From NCBI RefSeq assembly GCF_001513745.1, contig NZ_CP013380.1, forward strand, positions 2,666,001-2,730,000: 64,000 nt of DNA, written 5' to 3'. The number at the start of each line of letters is the position of its first letter. Positions within the stretch are counted from its first letter, which is position 1. The notes beneath the pieces were generated by a model. That model searched no databases. It saw only the letters and a program-made list of their open reading frames with translations, and was not told the DNA's origin. The position numbers and the translations under genes are program-made. The stretch comes from Burkholderia humptydooensis. Its GTDB lineage: Bacteria; Pseudomonadota; Gammaproteobacteria; Burkholderiales; Burkholderiaceae. Positions 54,934-64,000 of this stretch are shown one piece after another.

Positions 54934-57900
54934 GACGCCCTCCGCAGATGCTCGACGAGCGGATCGAACACGAGATGCGCGAGCGCGCCGAACGGTTCGT
55001 CGAGCGACGGATTCGCGCCGCGCCACGCGAGCGCGAGCGCCGCGTCGTCGGCCTCACTCGCGACGCGATCGTTGATCCACACGCCCGCCGCCTTCGATTC
55101 GCTCTCCGATACGAGCGCCCACGCGCTCCTCGGGAAAAACGCGAGCGGCATCCGGCGCCCCGCGCGGAACAGCGCGGCAAGCGGCGCGAGCTGCTCGAGC
55201 GGCGCGGCGACGGGCGCGAATTCGAACGTGTCGCCGGAGCCGAGCCACAGCGTGCGGCGCGGCCCGTCGGGATCGATCGTGCAATAGACGAGATGCGCGA
55301 GCCACGCGGACAGATAATCGCGCGCGCCCGGCCGCGCGTAGCGGTAGATCACCTGCCCCGCAGCCGTCAGCCGCGCGAGCGCGCCGTGCAGGCGCAATGG
55401 TTCGCGCGTCGCCGCCGCGGCGAGCGCGGCGTCGTGTTCGCCGAACCACGGTGCATCGCCCGCCACGGGCCACGCGGGCGCGATGTCGAACGCGAACGGC
55501 ATGCGCGCCGCGCCATCGGCGAGCGCACGCCGCACGTTGCCCGCGAGCTGCGCGAGCGCGTCGAGCTCATGGTCGCGCCGCACCGCGCCCGTCGCGCCGC
55601 CCGGCACTTCAGGGCTCGCGTCGGCGACGCGCAGCGCATGCTCGAACGCGGCCGCATCGGCCGTCTCGATCAAGAGCGGCAGCACGCGCTCGGCAAGCGC
55701 GTCGCTGCCCGCGTAATCGAGCTCGAACGGCTCGGTATCGACGAGCTCCGCCTGCGCGTCCGAGAGCGCGATGCCGAGCCGCGCGCGCAGCAGCGAGCGC
55801 GCCGGGTGGCGCCAGAAGCGCTCGAAATCGGCGAAGGCGACGGGCTCCGCGGGCTCGGCCGGCAGCGGTTCCGAAAAGAACGCGGACGCCTCCTCCCGCC
55901 CGCCTTCGGCGAGCAGGCGCGCGAGCGTCGCGCGCGACGCGTCGTACGTGAAGAGCGCGCCGCCCGGCGCGAAGTAGTCGGCCGAGAACGGCTGCAGCGG
56001 ATGCTCGATCACGAACGCGCGGCGCGCGGCGTCGACCGCGGCGGGCGACGCGTCCGGCCCGGCCGCCGCCGTCGCCAGATGGTCGAGCAGTTCGTCGACG
56101 AGCGCGGCGGGCGGCAACGGCGCGTTGTCGCGGATGCTGCGGCCCGTGTACGCGATCAGCAGGCGCTCGCGCGCGGCGAGCAGCAGGTCGAGGAACAAAT
56201 TGCGCTCGTCGTCGCGCCGCTGGCGGTCGCCGAGCTTCGCGAACACGGCCATCAGATCGAACTCGTCCGCGCGCGCAAGGCTCGGCAGCACGCCGTCGTC
56301 CATCCCGATCAGGCACACGATGCGATACGGCAGCCCGCGCAGGCTCGTCAGCGACGAGAACGTGACGCCGCCCCACGGCACGCCGCCGCGCGCCGGATCG
56401 TCGAGCGCGGCCGCGAGGCCCGCGCGCACGACGGCGGCCGGCAACTCGGCGCCGCCCGCGCCTTCCGCCATCGCGGCGAGCATCGCGTCGAGCGCGTCGC
56501 GCACGACGGACAGCGCGTCGGCGAACGCCGGCCCCGAATCGAAGAAGCGCGCGAGCGCGTCGGCGAACACGTCGCCCCAGCCTTGCGGCGTCAAGTCGCG
56601 GGCGATGCGTTGCGCGAAACCGTCGAGGTCGTCGGTGAAGCGCGCAAGCCGGCCGAGCAGCTCGGCCTCGCCGCCTTCCGCGCCCGCGATCGGCAGCCAC
56701 GCCGAAACAGGCGCCGCGCCGTCGGGCATCGCGTAGCCGAGGAAGAGCCGCGTGAGCGCATCGGCGAACGTGTGGCGCGGCGCGGGCACGGCAGCGTTCG
56801 GCGGCTCCTGCGCGTCAGGCGCGAGCCCGCGCCGCGCGCCCGACGCCGCGAGCCACGTCTGCACGGTTTCGAGCGCCGTCGCGTCGATTCCGTAGCGCGC
56901 GGCGATCGCGTCGGCGCGCAGCCACTCGACGAGCTCCGGCGCGCCGACGTTGCGCTCGGGCAGCGCGAGCCAGTCGAGCAGCACGCGCGCGACGGGATTC
57001 GCCTGCGATGGCGGCAGGCCGGTGATCCGGTACGGAATGCGCGCGGCGTCGGCGCCCGAAGACGTGCCGAACACCGCGTCGATGAGCGGCCCCGCCGCCG
57101 CGAGATCCGGCATCGCGACGAGCACGTCCGACGGCGCGAGGCTCGGGTCCGCGTCGAACCACGCGAGGAGGCGGTCATGCAGCACCTCGAGCTGACGCGC
57201 GAGGCTATGGCACACGTGCACTTCGACGCCGCGCTCGGCGGGCGGCGCGCCGAGCGCATCCTCGGGCTGCAGATCGAGGATCGCGTTCTGCACGCGCGCG
57301 AGCCACGTCGGCGCGGCGTTCTCCGCGTAGCGCGACGCATCGCTCGCCGCCGCGCTCTCGGTCAGCTCGTGCAGCATGTGCAGTTGCGCCTGCGTCTGCC
57401 TGCCCCATTCGGCGAGGAGCGGATGGCCAACCTGCTGATAGTCGAGCTGGTCCGCCGCGTCGAGCGACTCGGCGCGCGCGGCCGTGACGATGTCGAACCA
57501 GAATTCGCGGCACGGATTGAGCGCATAGATGCGCACGTCGATCCAGCGCGACAGCTCGCGCAACAGCGCGATGTGCAGCGGCGGCATCGTCGGCAGCGCG
57601 AACACGCTGACCGCATCCGGCCACTTCGCTTGCGCGCGCGCGATCACGTCGGGATCGAAGGCGCCGGCCTCGCGCAGGAACCGGTGCGCGGGCGGCATCC
57701 CGCTGTCGGACAGCTCCGCGAGCAGCGCGCGCCAGAGCGCGGCCTGCCACGCCTCGTCGTCGCGCGCGGCCTCGCCGCCGTGACGCGGCGCGCCTTCGAG
57801 CGCGAAGATCGATTCGCCGTCCCGCCACTGCGCGAGCCACTCCGGACGATACGTCAGGTAGTGGTCGAACACCGTCGCGATCCGGTGCGCGAGCTCGTGG

Positions 57901-58274
57901 CGCATCGGCGCATCGGCCGCGGCCAGATAGGCGGCGAGCCGCGGCGAGCCGCGCCACGGCGCCGCGCCTGCGTCCGACAGCAGCCGATAGCAGCGCCACA
58001 CGAGACGATCGGGCGCGAACGGCGAATGCGCGGGCACCGTCAGCACTTCGCCGATCTGCGCCCACAGCCATTGCGCGAGATAGCTGAAGCGCACGTTCGC
58101 GCATACGCCGTGCCGCTTCGCGACGTCGAGCTCGAGCCGCCGGCTCAGCGCCGCGCTCGGCACGATCACTTGCTGCGCGGCCCAAGGGCCCGCGCCGTCC
58201 GACGCGAACGCAAGATCGTCGAGCAGCGCGTCGGCCAGCGTTTCGTGGCGGTTCGAGTAGAAGAGATGGAGCAT
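54930..58274 (-). CDS. recC: Exodeoxyribonuclease V gamma subunit RecC
   Basis: A 1114-residue protein, near E. coli RecC length (1122). It starts MLHLFYSNRHETLADALL, the conserved family N-terminus. Other landmarks are FSYLAQWLWAQIGEVL, YRITGLPPSQANPVARVLLDWLAL, VTFSSLTSLRGLPYRIVCLIGMDDGVLP and LLIAYTGRSIRDNAPLPPAALVDELLDHL, in shortened form across residues 440-830. RecC recognises Chi and bridges RecB and RecD. ATG 58274 is the only sensible start; the frame is open upstream but not conserved. It is the first gene of the recC-recB-recD-arfB operon, divergent from a FUSC gene. Confidence 0.95.
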   Translation of the reverse strand: MLHLFYSNRHETLADALLDDLAFASDGAGPWAAQQVIVPSAALSRRLELDVAKRHGVCANVRFSYLAQWLWAQIGEVLTVPAHSPFAPDRLVWRCYRLLSDAGAAPWRGSPRLAAYLAAADAPMRHELAHRIATVFDHYLTYRPEWLAQWRDGESIFALEGAPRHGGEAARDDEAWQAALWRALLAELSDSGMPPAHRFLREAGAFDPDVIARAQAKWPDAVSVFALPTMPPLHIALLRELSRWIDVRIYALNPCREFWFDIVTAARAESLDAADQLDYQQVGHPLLAEWGRQTQAQLHMLHELTESAAASDASRYAENAAPTWLARVQNAILDLQPEDALGAPPAERGVEVHVCHSLARQLEVLHDRLLAWFDADPSLAPSDVLVAMPDLAAAGPLIDAVFGTSSGADAARIPYRITGLPPSQANPVARVLLDWLALPERNVGAPELVEWLRADAIAARYGIDATALETVQTWLAASGARRGLAPDAQEPPNAAVPAPRHTFADALTRLFLGYAMPDGAAPVSAWLPIAGAEGGEAELLGRLARFTDDLDGFAQRIARDLTPQGWGDVFADALARFFDSGPAFADALSVVRDALDAMLAAMAEGAGGAELPAAVVRAGLAAALDDPARGGVPWGGVTFSSLTSLRGLPYRIVCLIGMDDGVLPSLARADEFDLMAVFAKLGDRQRRDDERNLFLDLLLAARERLLIAYTGRSIRDNAPLPPAALVDELLDHLATAAAGPDASPAAVDAARRAFVIEHPLQPFSADYFAPGGALFTYDASRATLARLLAEGGREEASAFFSEPLPAEPAEPVAFADFERFWRHPARSLLRARLGIALSDAQAELVDTEPFELDYAGSDALAERVLPLLIETADAAAFEHALRVADASPEVPGGATGAVRRDHELDALAQLAGNVRRALADGAARMPFAFDIAPAWPVAGDAPWFGEHDAALAAAATREPLRLHGALARLTAAGQVIYRYARPGARDYLSAWLAHLVYCTIDPDGPRRTLWLGSGDTFEFAPVAAPLEQLAPLAALFRAGRRMPLAFFPRSAWALVSESESKAAGVWINDRVASEADDAALALAWRGANPSLDEPFGALAHLVFDPLVEHLRRAS

Positions 58275-58536
58275 GAAACCAGGTGAAGGACGCCGGGCGG
58301 ACGCCCGGCCAGTCGAGGAGCCAAGGATAGCAAAGGGCGGCGGGCGCGAGAACCTGGCCGATCGGCCGATCCGGCGCGCGCCGCGATCGCGCGGCCCGTC
58401 TTGCGCCCGCGCGGCGGTCGGAGTCCGAACGCCGCACGCCCTGCCCCGAAACGCGGCTTTCGCGACGCGGAAATACGATAGACTCGTCGCCAACCAGAAC
58501 ACCCCGACGCCCCGTCGCCAGCTCACTCGCCCATCG

Positions 58537-60831
58537 ATGCGCTATTCGGTCGAAATCAGGAAGTTTTTCTACAGCCAGTATTTCTTCGGCGGCCTACGGA
58601 TCGCGCTCGGCGTGTCGCTGCCCGCCGTGCTGAGCCTCATCGTGCTGCACGACCGCGAGCTCGGCTTCACGATCGCCACGGGCGCGCTCGGCGCATGCGT
58701 CGTCGACATGCCGGGCCCGCTCAAGTACAAGCACAACGAAATGCTCGCGTGCAGCGTGATCGGCTTTTTCTCCGCGCTCGCCACCGGGCTCGCGACGCCG
58801 CACATCTTCGCGCTGTGGCTCACGATCGTGCCGCTCACGTTCGCGCTGTCGCTCATCGTCGTCTACGGCAACCGCTGGCCGCAGATCAGCTTCGCGACGC
58901 TGTTCATGATGGTGATGACGCTCGAGGAGAAATTCACGCCGCTGCAGGCGCTCGTCAACGCATCGTGGATTCTCGCGGGCGGGCTCTGGTACACGTACTG
59001 GGCGACGATCGTGTCGCGCTGGCAGGCGCGCCGCATCGAGCAGCAGGCGCTCGCCGAAAGCCTCTTCGCGTGCGCGTCGTACCTGCTCGCGCGCGCGGAC
59101 TTCTACGATCTCGACGCGGACCTCGACGAGTGCTACCGCAATCTCGTCGCGAGGCAGATCACCGCGGTGGAGACGCAGGAAACCGCGCGCGACATCGTGC
59201 TGCGCAACCTGCCGAAGCTGCGCCGCGGCAAGCTCGACCCGGGCCGCACGATGATGTTCAACCTGTTCATCAACAGCGTCGACCTGCACGAGATGTTCGT
59301 CGGCGCGCACACCGATTACCCGCTCGTGCGCAGCACGTTCGGCGGCTCGGACCTGATGATCTTCTACCGCGACCTGATCCGCAAGGCGGCCGCCGATCTG
59401 GAGGAGATCGGCTTCGCCGTGCTCGAGAACCGGCTGCCGCATTCGCGGATCAGCGTGAAGGCCGAATTGCGCGCGATCGAATACGAGATCGAGCTGATGC
59501 GCAAGAAGCAGTTCGCGGCGACGAACCCGGAAGCGTACGCGGCCGTGCTCGCGACGTTCCGCCGGATCTGGAGCGCGACGCGCCTCATCGACAAGATGCG
59601 CCGCAACCTGTCGGGCAGCGCCGACGCGCAGCAGACCGAACTGAAGATCGACAAGGCGCTCACGCGCTTCCTGCAGAAGCGCCGGATGTCGCCGCTGCTC
59701 ATCTTCTCGAACCTGAACATGGGGTCGCCGAGCTTCCGGCACGCGCTGCGCGTGACGATCGCGGTCGCGGTCGGCTTCTGGCTCGGGCGCCTGCTGCCGC
59801 TCACGAACGCGTACTGGATCGTGATGACGAGCATCATCATCCTGAAGCCCGGCTATTCGCTGACGAAGCAGCGCAACGTGCAGCGTATCGTCGGCACGCT
59901 GATCGGCTGCGCGGCGAGTCTCGCGCTGATCTACACGGTGCGCGAGCCGCACGTGCTGATCGCGTTCATGTTCGCGTCGATGGTGATGAGCTACAGCCTG
60001 CTGCTTTTCAACTACGCGGCGAGCGTCGTGTTCACGTCGTCGTACGTGCTGCTGCTCTTCCATCTGCTCGCGCCCGGCAACATGCGGATCATCGGCGAGC
60101 GCGCGATCGACACCGTCGTCGGCTGCATGATCGCGATCGCCGCGAGCCGGCTCTTCCCGTACTGGGAATACCGCGCGATCGGCAAGCTCGTCGCCGACGT
60201 GCTCGCGACGACGCGCAAGTACTTCGAGGCGACGTGGCGCGCGGGCCGTGGCAAGACGGCGGCCGCCGTGCCCGTGCCCGTGCCCGTGCCCGTGGCCGAC
60301 GGCGCGGCGGCCGTGCCGGCGGTCGCGGCCGTCGTCGACGCGGCGGCCCCCGGCCTCGACGGCGACTATCAATACCGGCTCGCGCGCAAGAACGTGCACA
60401 TCGCGTTCGCGAACCTCGGCCAGGCGTTCCAGCGGATGATGCTCGAGCCGAAGGCGCACCAGAAGTTCGTGCCGGAGTTGAACGACCTGCTCGTGCAGAC
60501 CCACGTGCTCGGCGCGCAGATCACCGCCGCCGCGCCGCTGTTGCGCCACGCGTGCGAGCAGGCCAATCCGCCCGCGCTCGAGCGCGGGATGGCCGCCGTG
60601 CGCGAGCATCTGGAGCGGGCCGAGGCCGGCGCGCCGCCGCCGCCGAACCAGGCCGACGCAACCCGGCAACTGACGCGCGAGCTCGATTCGATGGTCGTCG
60701 ACGCCGAACGCTCGGACGCGAGCGCCGATCTCACGCACGACCTGAAGGTGCTCGCGCACCAGTGCAAGCAGATGCTCGCGTCGTCGCTGCTGATCCGCAA
60801 GGACGCGAGCGTGATCCGGCTGCCCGAGTGA
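58537..60831 (+). CDS. FUSC-family (YccC-like) membrane protein
   Basis: A 764-residue protein with two blocks of transmembrane helices (residues ~20-165 and ~395-540) separated by a cytosolic helical region, the FUSC/YccC architecture. Hallmarks are GFTIATGALGACVVDMPGPLKYKHNE and NAYWIVMTSIIILKPGYSLTKQRNVQR. Relatives include aromatic-acid efflux proteins, but this subgroup is uncharacterised. A (VP)4 stretch from four GTGCCC units (60268-60291) sits in the C-terminal cytosolic part. ATG 58537 begins the conserved sequence. Confidence 0.9.
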   Translation: MRYSVEIRKFFYSQYFFGGLRIALGVSLPAVLSLIVLHDRELGFTIATGALGACVVDMPGPLKYKHNEMLACSVIGFFSALATGLATPHIFALWLTIVPLTFALSLIVVYGNRWPQISFATLFMMVMTLEEKFTPLQALVNASWILAGGLWYTYWATIVSRWQARRIEQQALAESLFACASYLLARADFYDLDADLDECYRNLVARQITAVETQETARDIVLRNLPKLRRGKLDPGRTMMFNLFINSVDLHEMFVGAHTDYPLVRSTFGGSDLMIFYRDLIRKAAADLEEIGFAVLENRLPHSRISVKAELRAIEYEIELMRKKQFAATNPEAYAAVLATFRRIWSATRLIDKMRRNLSGSADAQQTELKIDKALTRFLQKRRMSPLLIFSNLNMGSPSFRHALRVTIAVAVGFWLGRLLPLTNAYWIVMTSIIILKPGYSLTKQRNVQRIVGTLIGCAASLALIYTVREPHVLIAFMFASMVMSYSLLLFNYAASVVFTSSYVLLLFHLLAPGNMRIIGERAIDTVVGCMIAIAASRLFPYWEYRAIGKLVADVLATTRKYFEATWRAGRGKTAAAVPVPVPVPVADGAAAVPAVAAVVDAAAPGLDGDYQYRLARKNVHIAFANLGQAFQRMMLEPKAHQKFVPELNDLLVQTHVLGAQITAAAPLLRHACEQANPPALERGMAAVREHLERAEAGAPPPPNQADATRQLTRELDSMVVDAERSDASADLTHDLKVLAHQCKQMLASSLLIRKDASVIRLPE

Positions 60832-60880
60832 GTCGCCCGCGTCACCCTTTCCTTTCCACCGTTTCGCGCCGCGCACGTAC

Positions 60881-60955
60881 TCAGGGATTCCCTGACTACT
60901 GCCCGCGCGCGTCGATTGGTATGATCCATTCCGCGCCAAGTTGTCTATACAACTT
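60881..60955 (+). promoter_or_regulatory. Promoter region of the amino-acid permease with two palindromes, one HutC-like
   Basis: A 15-bp perfect palindrome TCAGGGATTCCCTGA lies at 60881-60895. A TATGAT -10 box is at 60920-60925. Just downstream, AAGTTGTCTATACAACTT (60938-60955) contains TTGTCTATACAA, the exact complement of the HutC-type operator core TTGTATAGACAA. The site lies at about +5 to +25, where a repressor would block transcription. Confidence 0.6.
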
Positions 60956-61015
60956 TTCGGGCGCGAGCGCCGGGCCTGCTTGTCCGGCCGACGACACCAA
61001 TCATTCGGAGACACG

Positions 61016-62380
61016 ATGAAGAACTTGCAGCGCCATCTGAGCGCGCGGCACATCCGCTTTCTCGCGCTCGGCTCGGCGATCGGCACGGGCCTCTTCTACG
61101 GCTCGGCGTCCGCGATCCGGCTGGCGGGCCCCGCCGTCATCCTCGCGTACATCGTCGGCGGCGCGGCCGTCTACATGGTGATGCGCGCGCTCGGCGAAAT
61201 GGCGGTGCGCGAGCCCGTGCCCGGCTCGTTCGGCCACTATGCGACCGAGAACCTCGGCCCGTTCGCGGGCTTCGTCACCGGCTGGACCTACACGCTCGAG
61301 ATGGTGATCGTCGCGATCGCCGACATCACCGCGTTCGGCATCTACATGGGCTTCTGGTTTCCGGACGTCCCGCAGTGGATCTGGGTGCTCGCGATCGTCA
61401 CGATCATCTGCGGGCTCAACCTGTGCCACGTGAAGGTGTTCGGCGAGCTGGAGTTCTGGCTGTCGATCGTCAAGGTGGGCGCGATCGTCGCGATGATCGG
61501 CGGCGGCGCCGCGATCCTCTTCACCGGGATGACGCTCGGCAGCGGCGGCGCGCCGTCGCTCGCGAACCTGTGGTCGCACGGCGGCTTCTTGCCGAACGGC
61601 GTGGGCGGCCTTGTCGCGTCGCTGTCGGTCGTGATCTTCGCGTACGGCGGGATCGAGGTGATCGGCATGAGCGCGGGCGAGGCGAAGGAGCCCGAGCGCG
61701 TCATTCCGCGCGCGATCAACGCGGTGCCGATGCGCATCCTGCTCTTCTACGTGCTGACGATGGTCGTGCTGATGTCGATCTTTCCGTGGACGGGCGTCGG
61801 CGCGAACGGCAGCCCGTTCGTGCAGATCTTCTCGGCGCTCGGCGTGCGCTCCGCGGCCGAGATCCTGAACCTCGTCGTGATCAGCGCGGCGATCTCCGCG
61901 ATCAACAGCGACATCTTCGGCGCGGGCCGGATGATGTACGGAATGGCGCTGCAGGGCCAGGCGCCGCGCGCGCTCGCGGCGATGTCCGCGCGCGGCGTGC
62001 CGTGGGTCACGGTGCTCGTGATGGCGGGCGCGCTGCTCGTCGGCGTCGTGCTCAACTACCTGATGCCGAAGGACGTGTTCCTGATGGTCGCCGCGATCGC
62101 GACGTTCGCGACCGTGTGGGTCTGGCTGATGATCCTGCTGTCGCAGGTCGCGATGCGCCGCCGGCTCTCGGCGGCCGAGACCGCCGCGCTGAAATTCAAG
62201 GTGCCGTTCTGGCCGATCGGGCCGGCGCTCACGATCGCGTTCATGGCGTTCGTGATCGCGATGCTCGGCTACTTCGACGACACGCGCGTCGCGCTCTTCG
62301 TCGGCGCCGCGTGGCTCGCGATGCTCGCGCTCGTGTTCTACACGCGGATCCGGCCGCGGCTCGCCGCCGTCGCGCGCTGA
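61016..62380 (+). CDS. Amino-acid permease (APC family, ProY/HutT-like)
   Basis: A 454-residue permease with 12 transmembrane segments of the amino-acid transporter family: [41 protein letters not shown] and [26 protein letters not shown] 61016 has GGAG at 61007-61010. The HutC-like operator in its promoter suggests that it carries histidine or urocanate (inference); sequence alone also fits proline permease ProY. No hut enzymes are in the window. Confidence 0.88.
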   Translation: MKNLQRHLSARHIRFLALGSAIGTGLFYGSASAIRLAGPAVILAYIVGGAAVYMVMRALGEMAVREPVPGSFGHYATENLGPFAGFVTGWTYTLEMVIVAIADITAFGIYMGFWFPDVPQWIWVLAIVTIICGLNLCHVKVFGELEFWLSIVKVGAIVAMIGGGAAILFTGMTLGSGGAPSLANLWSHGGFLPNGVGGLVASLSVVIFAYGGIEVIGMSAGEAKEPERVIPRAINAVPMRILLFYVLTMVVLMSIFPWTGVGANGSPFVQIFSALGVRSAAEILNLVVISAAISAINSDIFGAGRMMYGMALQGQAPRALAAMSARGVPWVTVLVMAGALLVGVVLNYLMPKDVFLMVAAIATFATVWVWLMILLSQVAMRRRLSAAETAALKFKVPFWPIGPALTIAFMAFVIAMLGYFDDTRVALFVGAAWLAMLALVFYTRIRPRLAAVAR

Positions 62381-62474
62381 CGCGGCAGACGGGCGCGGCA
62401 TGCGCACGCCCCCGGGAGGCCGGCGCGCCGCTTGCGGGCGCCGGCGCGGCCGCGCCGCCCGCGTTCGCGCGCGA

Positions 62475-62651
62475 TCAGCCGTGCGCGGACGCGGCGCTCG
62501 CCGACGACGACGCGTGCGGATGCGCTTCGTCGTATTCGTGCTTCTGCGAAATCGCGTTGTACAGGATCGTGCCGATCACGAGCGCGATGACCACGACGAT
62601 CAGAATCGCCACGCCGAATACCGGATTCTTCTTGCTGCGGGGATCGTTCAT
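62475..62651 (-). CDS. Small single-pass membrane protein, 58 residues
   Basis: The ATG at 62651 gives MNDPRSKKNP, a transmembrane helix VFGVAILIVVVIALVIGTIL, then NAISQKHEYDEAHPHASSS and a short Ala/Ser tail. The positively charged start places the N-terminus in the cytosol. No family is recognised, but similar tiny proteins are found in Burkholderia genomes. It lies between two plus-strand transport genes, in opposite orientation to both. Confidence 0.65.
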   Translation of the reverse strand: MNDPRSKKNPVFGVAILIVVVIALVIGTILYNAISQKHEYDEAHPHASSSASAASAHG

Positions 62652-62778
62652 CGCCTGTTGCGCTCCGTCAAAAATTCGTCAAGCCGGCATTCTACGCGCA
62701 ACCGCATCGCCATCGCGGCGCGCGGCGCGCCGCCTGCGCCCGGTGCCCGTCGCCCGATTCATCAGTCTTTTTGCGAGC

Positions 62779-62820
62779 GATTCGCATTTGCGAATCATTC
62801 CCGAATCGTTCTCATTTCGC
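62779..62820. promoter_or_regulatory. Fur-like region upstream of the iron-type binding protein
   Basis: A perfect 18-bp palindrome GATTCGCATTTGCGAATC (62779-62796) is followed by GAATCGTTCTCATTTCGC (62803-62820), which resembles the half-sites of beta-proteobacterial Fur boxes (AATGATTCTCATT). It lies about 105 bp before the ATG at 62925, fitting iron control. Confidence 0.55.
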
Positions 62821-62924
62821 ATTACAATTCAAATCTTTCGTTTTGTAATGCTCGCTCCGTGATGGCCGCGCGGCCTGCCTGACGGAGCGGCCCGCCCACC
62901 GCACGTCTTTCGCCGGAGCCCTCC

Positions 62925-63962
62925 ATGTTCGTCAAGCAAGCCCGCCCGCTGCTGCGCGCGCTCGCGTTCGCGCTCGCCGTCGCCGCCCCCGCCGCGCACG
63001 CGGCGAACGAAGTCAACCTGTACACGACCCGCGAGCCCAAGCTGATCCAGCCGCTCGTCGACGCGTTCACGAAGCAAAGCGGCATCGCCGTCCACACGGT
63101 GTTCGTCAAGGACGGCCTGCTGGAGCGCGTGAAGGCGGAAGGCGCGCGCTCGCCCGCCGACGTGCTGATGACGGTCGACATCGGCAACCTGCTCGACCTC
63201 GTCGACGGCGGGCTCACGCAAGCCGTGCGCTCGGCGTCGCTCGACGGCGCGATCCCCACGAACCTGCGCGGCGCGGCCGGCGACTGGTACGCACTGTCGC
63301 TGCGCGACCGCGTGCTGTACGTCGACAAGAACCTGAAGCTCGACGCGATCACGTACGAGTCGCTCGCCGATCCGGCATGGAAAGGCAAGGTCTGCATCCG
63401 CTCCGGCCAGCATCCGTACAACACCGCGCTCGTCGCCGCGATGATCGCGCACGACGGCGAAGCGGCGACCGAGCGGTGGCTGCGCGGCGTGAAGGCAAAT
63501 CTCGCGCGCAAGGCGACGGGCGGCGACCGCGACGTCGCGCGCGACATCCTCGGCGGCATCTGCGACGTCGGGCTCGCGAACGCGTACTACGCCGGCCACA
63601 TGAAGCACGCGGCGCCCGGCACCGATGCGCGCCGGTGGGGCGACGCGATCAAGGTCGTGCGCCCGACGTTCGCGAACGCGAAGAGCGGCGGCACGCACGT
63701 GAACGTGAGCGGCGCGACCGTCGCGAAGCACGCGCCGAACAGGGACAACGCGGTGAAGCTGCTCGAATACCTCGCGTCGCCGCCCGCGCAGGCGCTGTAC
63801 GCGCAGGCGAACTACGAATATCCGGTGCGCGCGGGCGTCACGCTCGATCCGGTGATCGCCGGCTTCGGGCCGCTCAAGGTCGATCCGCTGCCACTCGCCG
63901 AGATCGCGAAGTACCGCAAGCGCGCAAGCCAGCTCATCGACAAGGTCGGCTTTGACAACTGA
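62925..63962 (+). CDS. Iron(III) ABC transporter periplasmic binding protein
   Basis: A 345-residue precursor; the signal peptide ends at AAHA, and the mature protein starts ANEVNLYTTREPKLIQPLVD, typical of the FbpA/FutA ferric-ion class. The iron-ligand tyrosine pair appears as NAYYAGHM, with further matches in SGQHPYNTALVAAMIAHDG, TFANAKSGGTHVNVSGATVAKHAPN and YPVRAGVTLDPVIAGFG. It probably binds Fe3+ for a permease/ATPase pair, which should follow beyond the window edge. The Fur-like upstream region supports iron repression. Confidence 0.92.
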   Translation: MFVKQARPLLRALAFALAVAAPAAHAANEVNLYTTREPKLIQPLVDAFTKQSGIAVHTVFVKDGLLERVKAEGARSPADVLMTVDIGNLLDLVDGGLTQAVRSASLDGAIPTNLRGAAGDWYALSLRDRVLYVDKNLKLDAITYESLADPAWKGKVCIRSGQHPYNTALVAAMIAHDGEAATERWLRGVKANLARKATGGDRDVARDILGGICDVGLANAYYAGHMKHAAPGTDARRWGDAIKVVRPTFANAKSGGTHVNVSGATVAKHAPNRDNAVKLLEYLASPPAQALYAQANYEYPVRAGVTLDPVIAGFGPLKVDPLPLAEIAKYRKRASQLIDKVGFDN

Positions 63963-64000
63963 CGTCGACGCGCCCCTCGCGCGCCGCCCGCGCCTTTTGC

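Noticed and set aside
54948..58286. 1112-residue plus-strand open frame antisense to recC
   Set aside because: High-GC antisense shadow; recC motifs are intact on the other strand.

Overview
The window is GC-rich (roughly two-thirds G+C by eye), densely coded DNA. It looks like the chromosome of a beta-proteobacterium of the Burkholderia pseudomallei / thailandensis group. The support is gene content: DUF2242 and MXKDX-repeat proteins, a recC-recB-recD-arfB cluster, a type VI secretion (T6SS) vgrG-DUF4123-immunity-Tle1 module, MocR/PaiB and glmS/Lrp divergent pairs, GTG/TTG starts and short tandem repeats. The species is not established from sequence alone.

Layout. 1-3000: the end of a GSCFA-domain gene and two SAM methyltransferases, possibly the edge of a surface-glycan locus, separated by a decayed 0.7 kb spacer. 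3.2-10.3 kb: a DUF2242 lipoprotein; a divergent SDR/LysR pair; a DUF2239 protein coupled to a frameshifted carotenoid-oxygenase gene; and an operon of ArsR-rhodanese regulator, DsrE protein and methyltransferase. 10.4-15.4 kb: glmS and a divergent Lrp-type regulator over an AT-rich operator array, then a divergent MocR/PaiB pair. 15.5-21.7 kb: an accessory T6SS module on the minus strand (vgrG, DUF4123 adaptor, DUF3304 lipoprotein with a frameshift at a G-tract, Tle1-type phospholipase, and a broken HEPN/RES-associated gene). 22-25.3 kb: a DUF1326/DUF2182 pair and a membrane diguanylate cyclase.

25.8-26.2 kb: a tRNA-Leu(UAA) gene whose anticodon loop is interrupted by a 259-nt group I intron. 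26.3-33.2 kb: a LacI-controlled ABC uptake system with a phosphodiesterase. It is split into two blocks, each preceded by the same 58-bp operator segment, and a small double-glycine peptide gene lies between them on the other strand. 33-40 kb: membrane transporters, a Tat-exported molybdopterin enzyme with its cytochrome b partner, DUF1223 and an MXKDX protein. 40.3-41.6 kb: an intact ISL3-family insertion sequence with 8-bp target duplications. 41.8-44 kb: TPP riboswitch and thiC. 44.2-47.8 kb: two small lipoproteins, an EamA transporter, and an EAL-domain gene preceded by an Arg-rich upstream ORF. 48-58.3 kb: arfB, recD, recB and recC, all joined by ATGA overlaps. 58.5-64 kb: a FUSC-family membrane protein, an amino-acid permease behind a HutC-like operator, a tiny membrane protein, and an iron-type periplasmic binding protein behind a Fur-like site.

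The most notable items are the self-splicing-type intron in tRNA-Leu(UAA), the poly-G frameshift in the T6SS immunity gene, the duplicated LacI operator block around a double-glycine peptide gene, and two unlisted small upstream ORFs.
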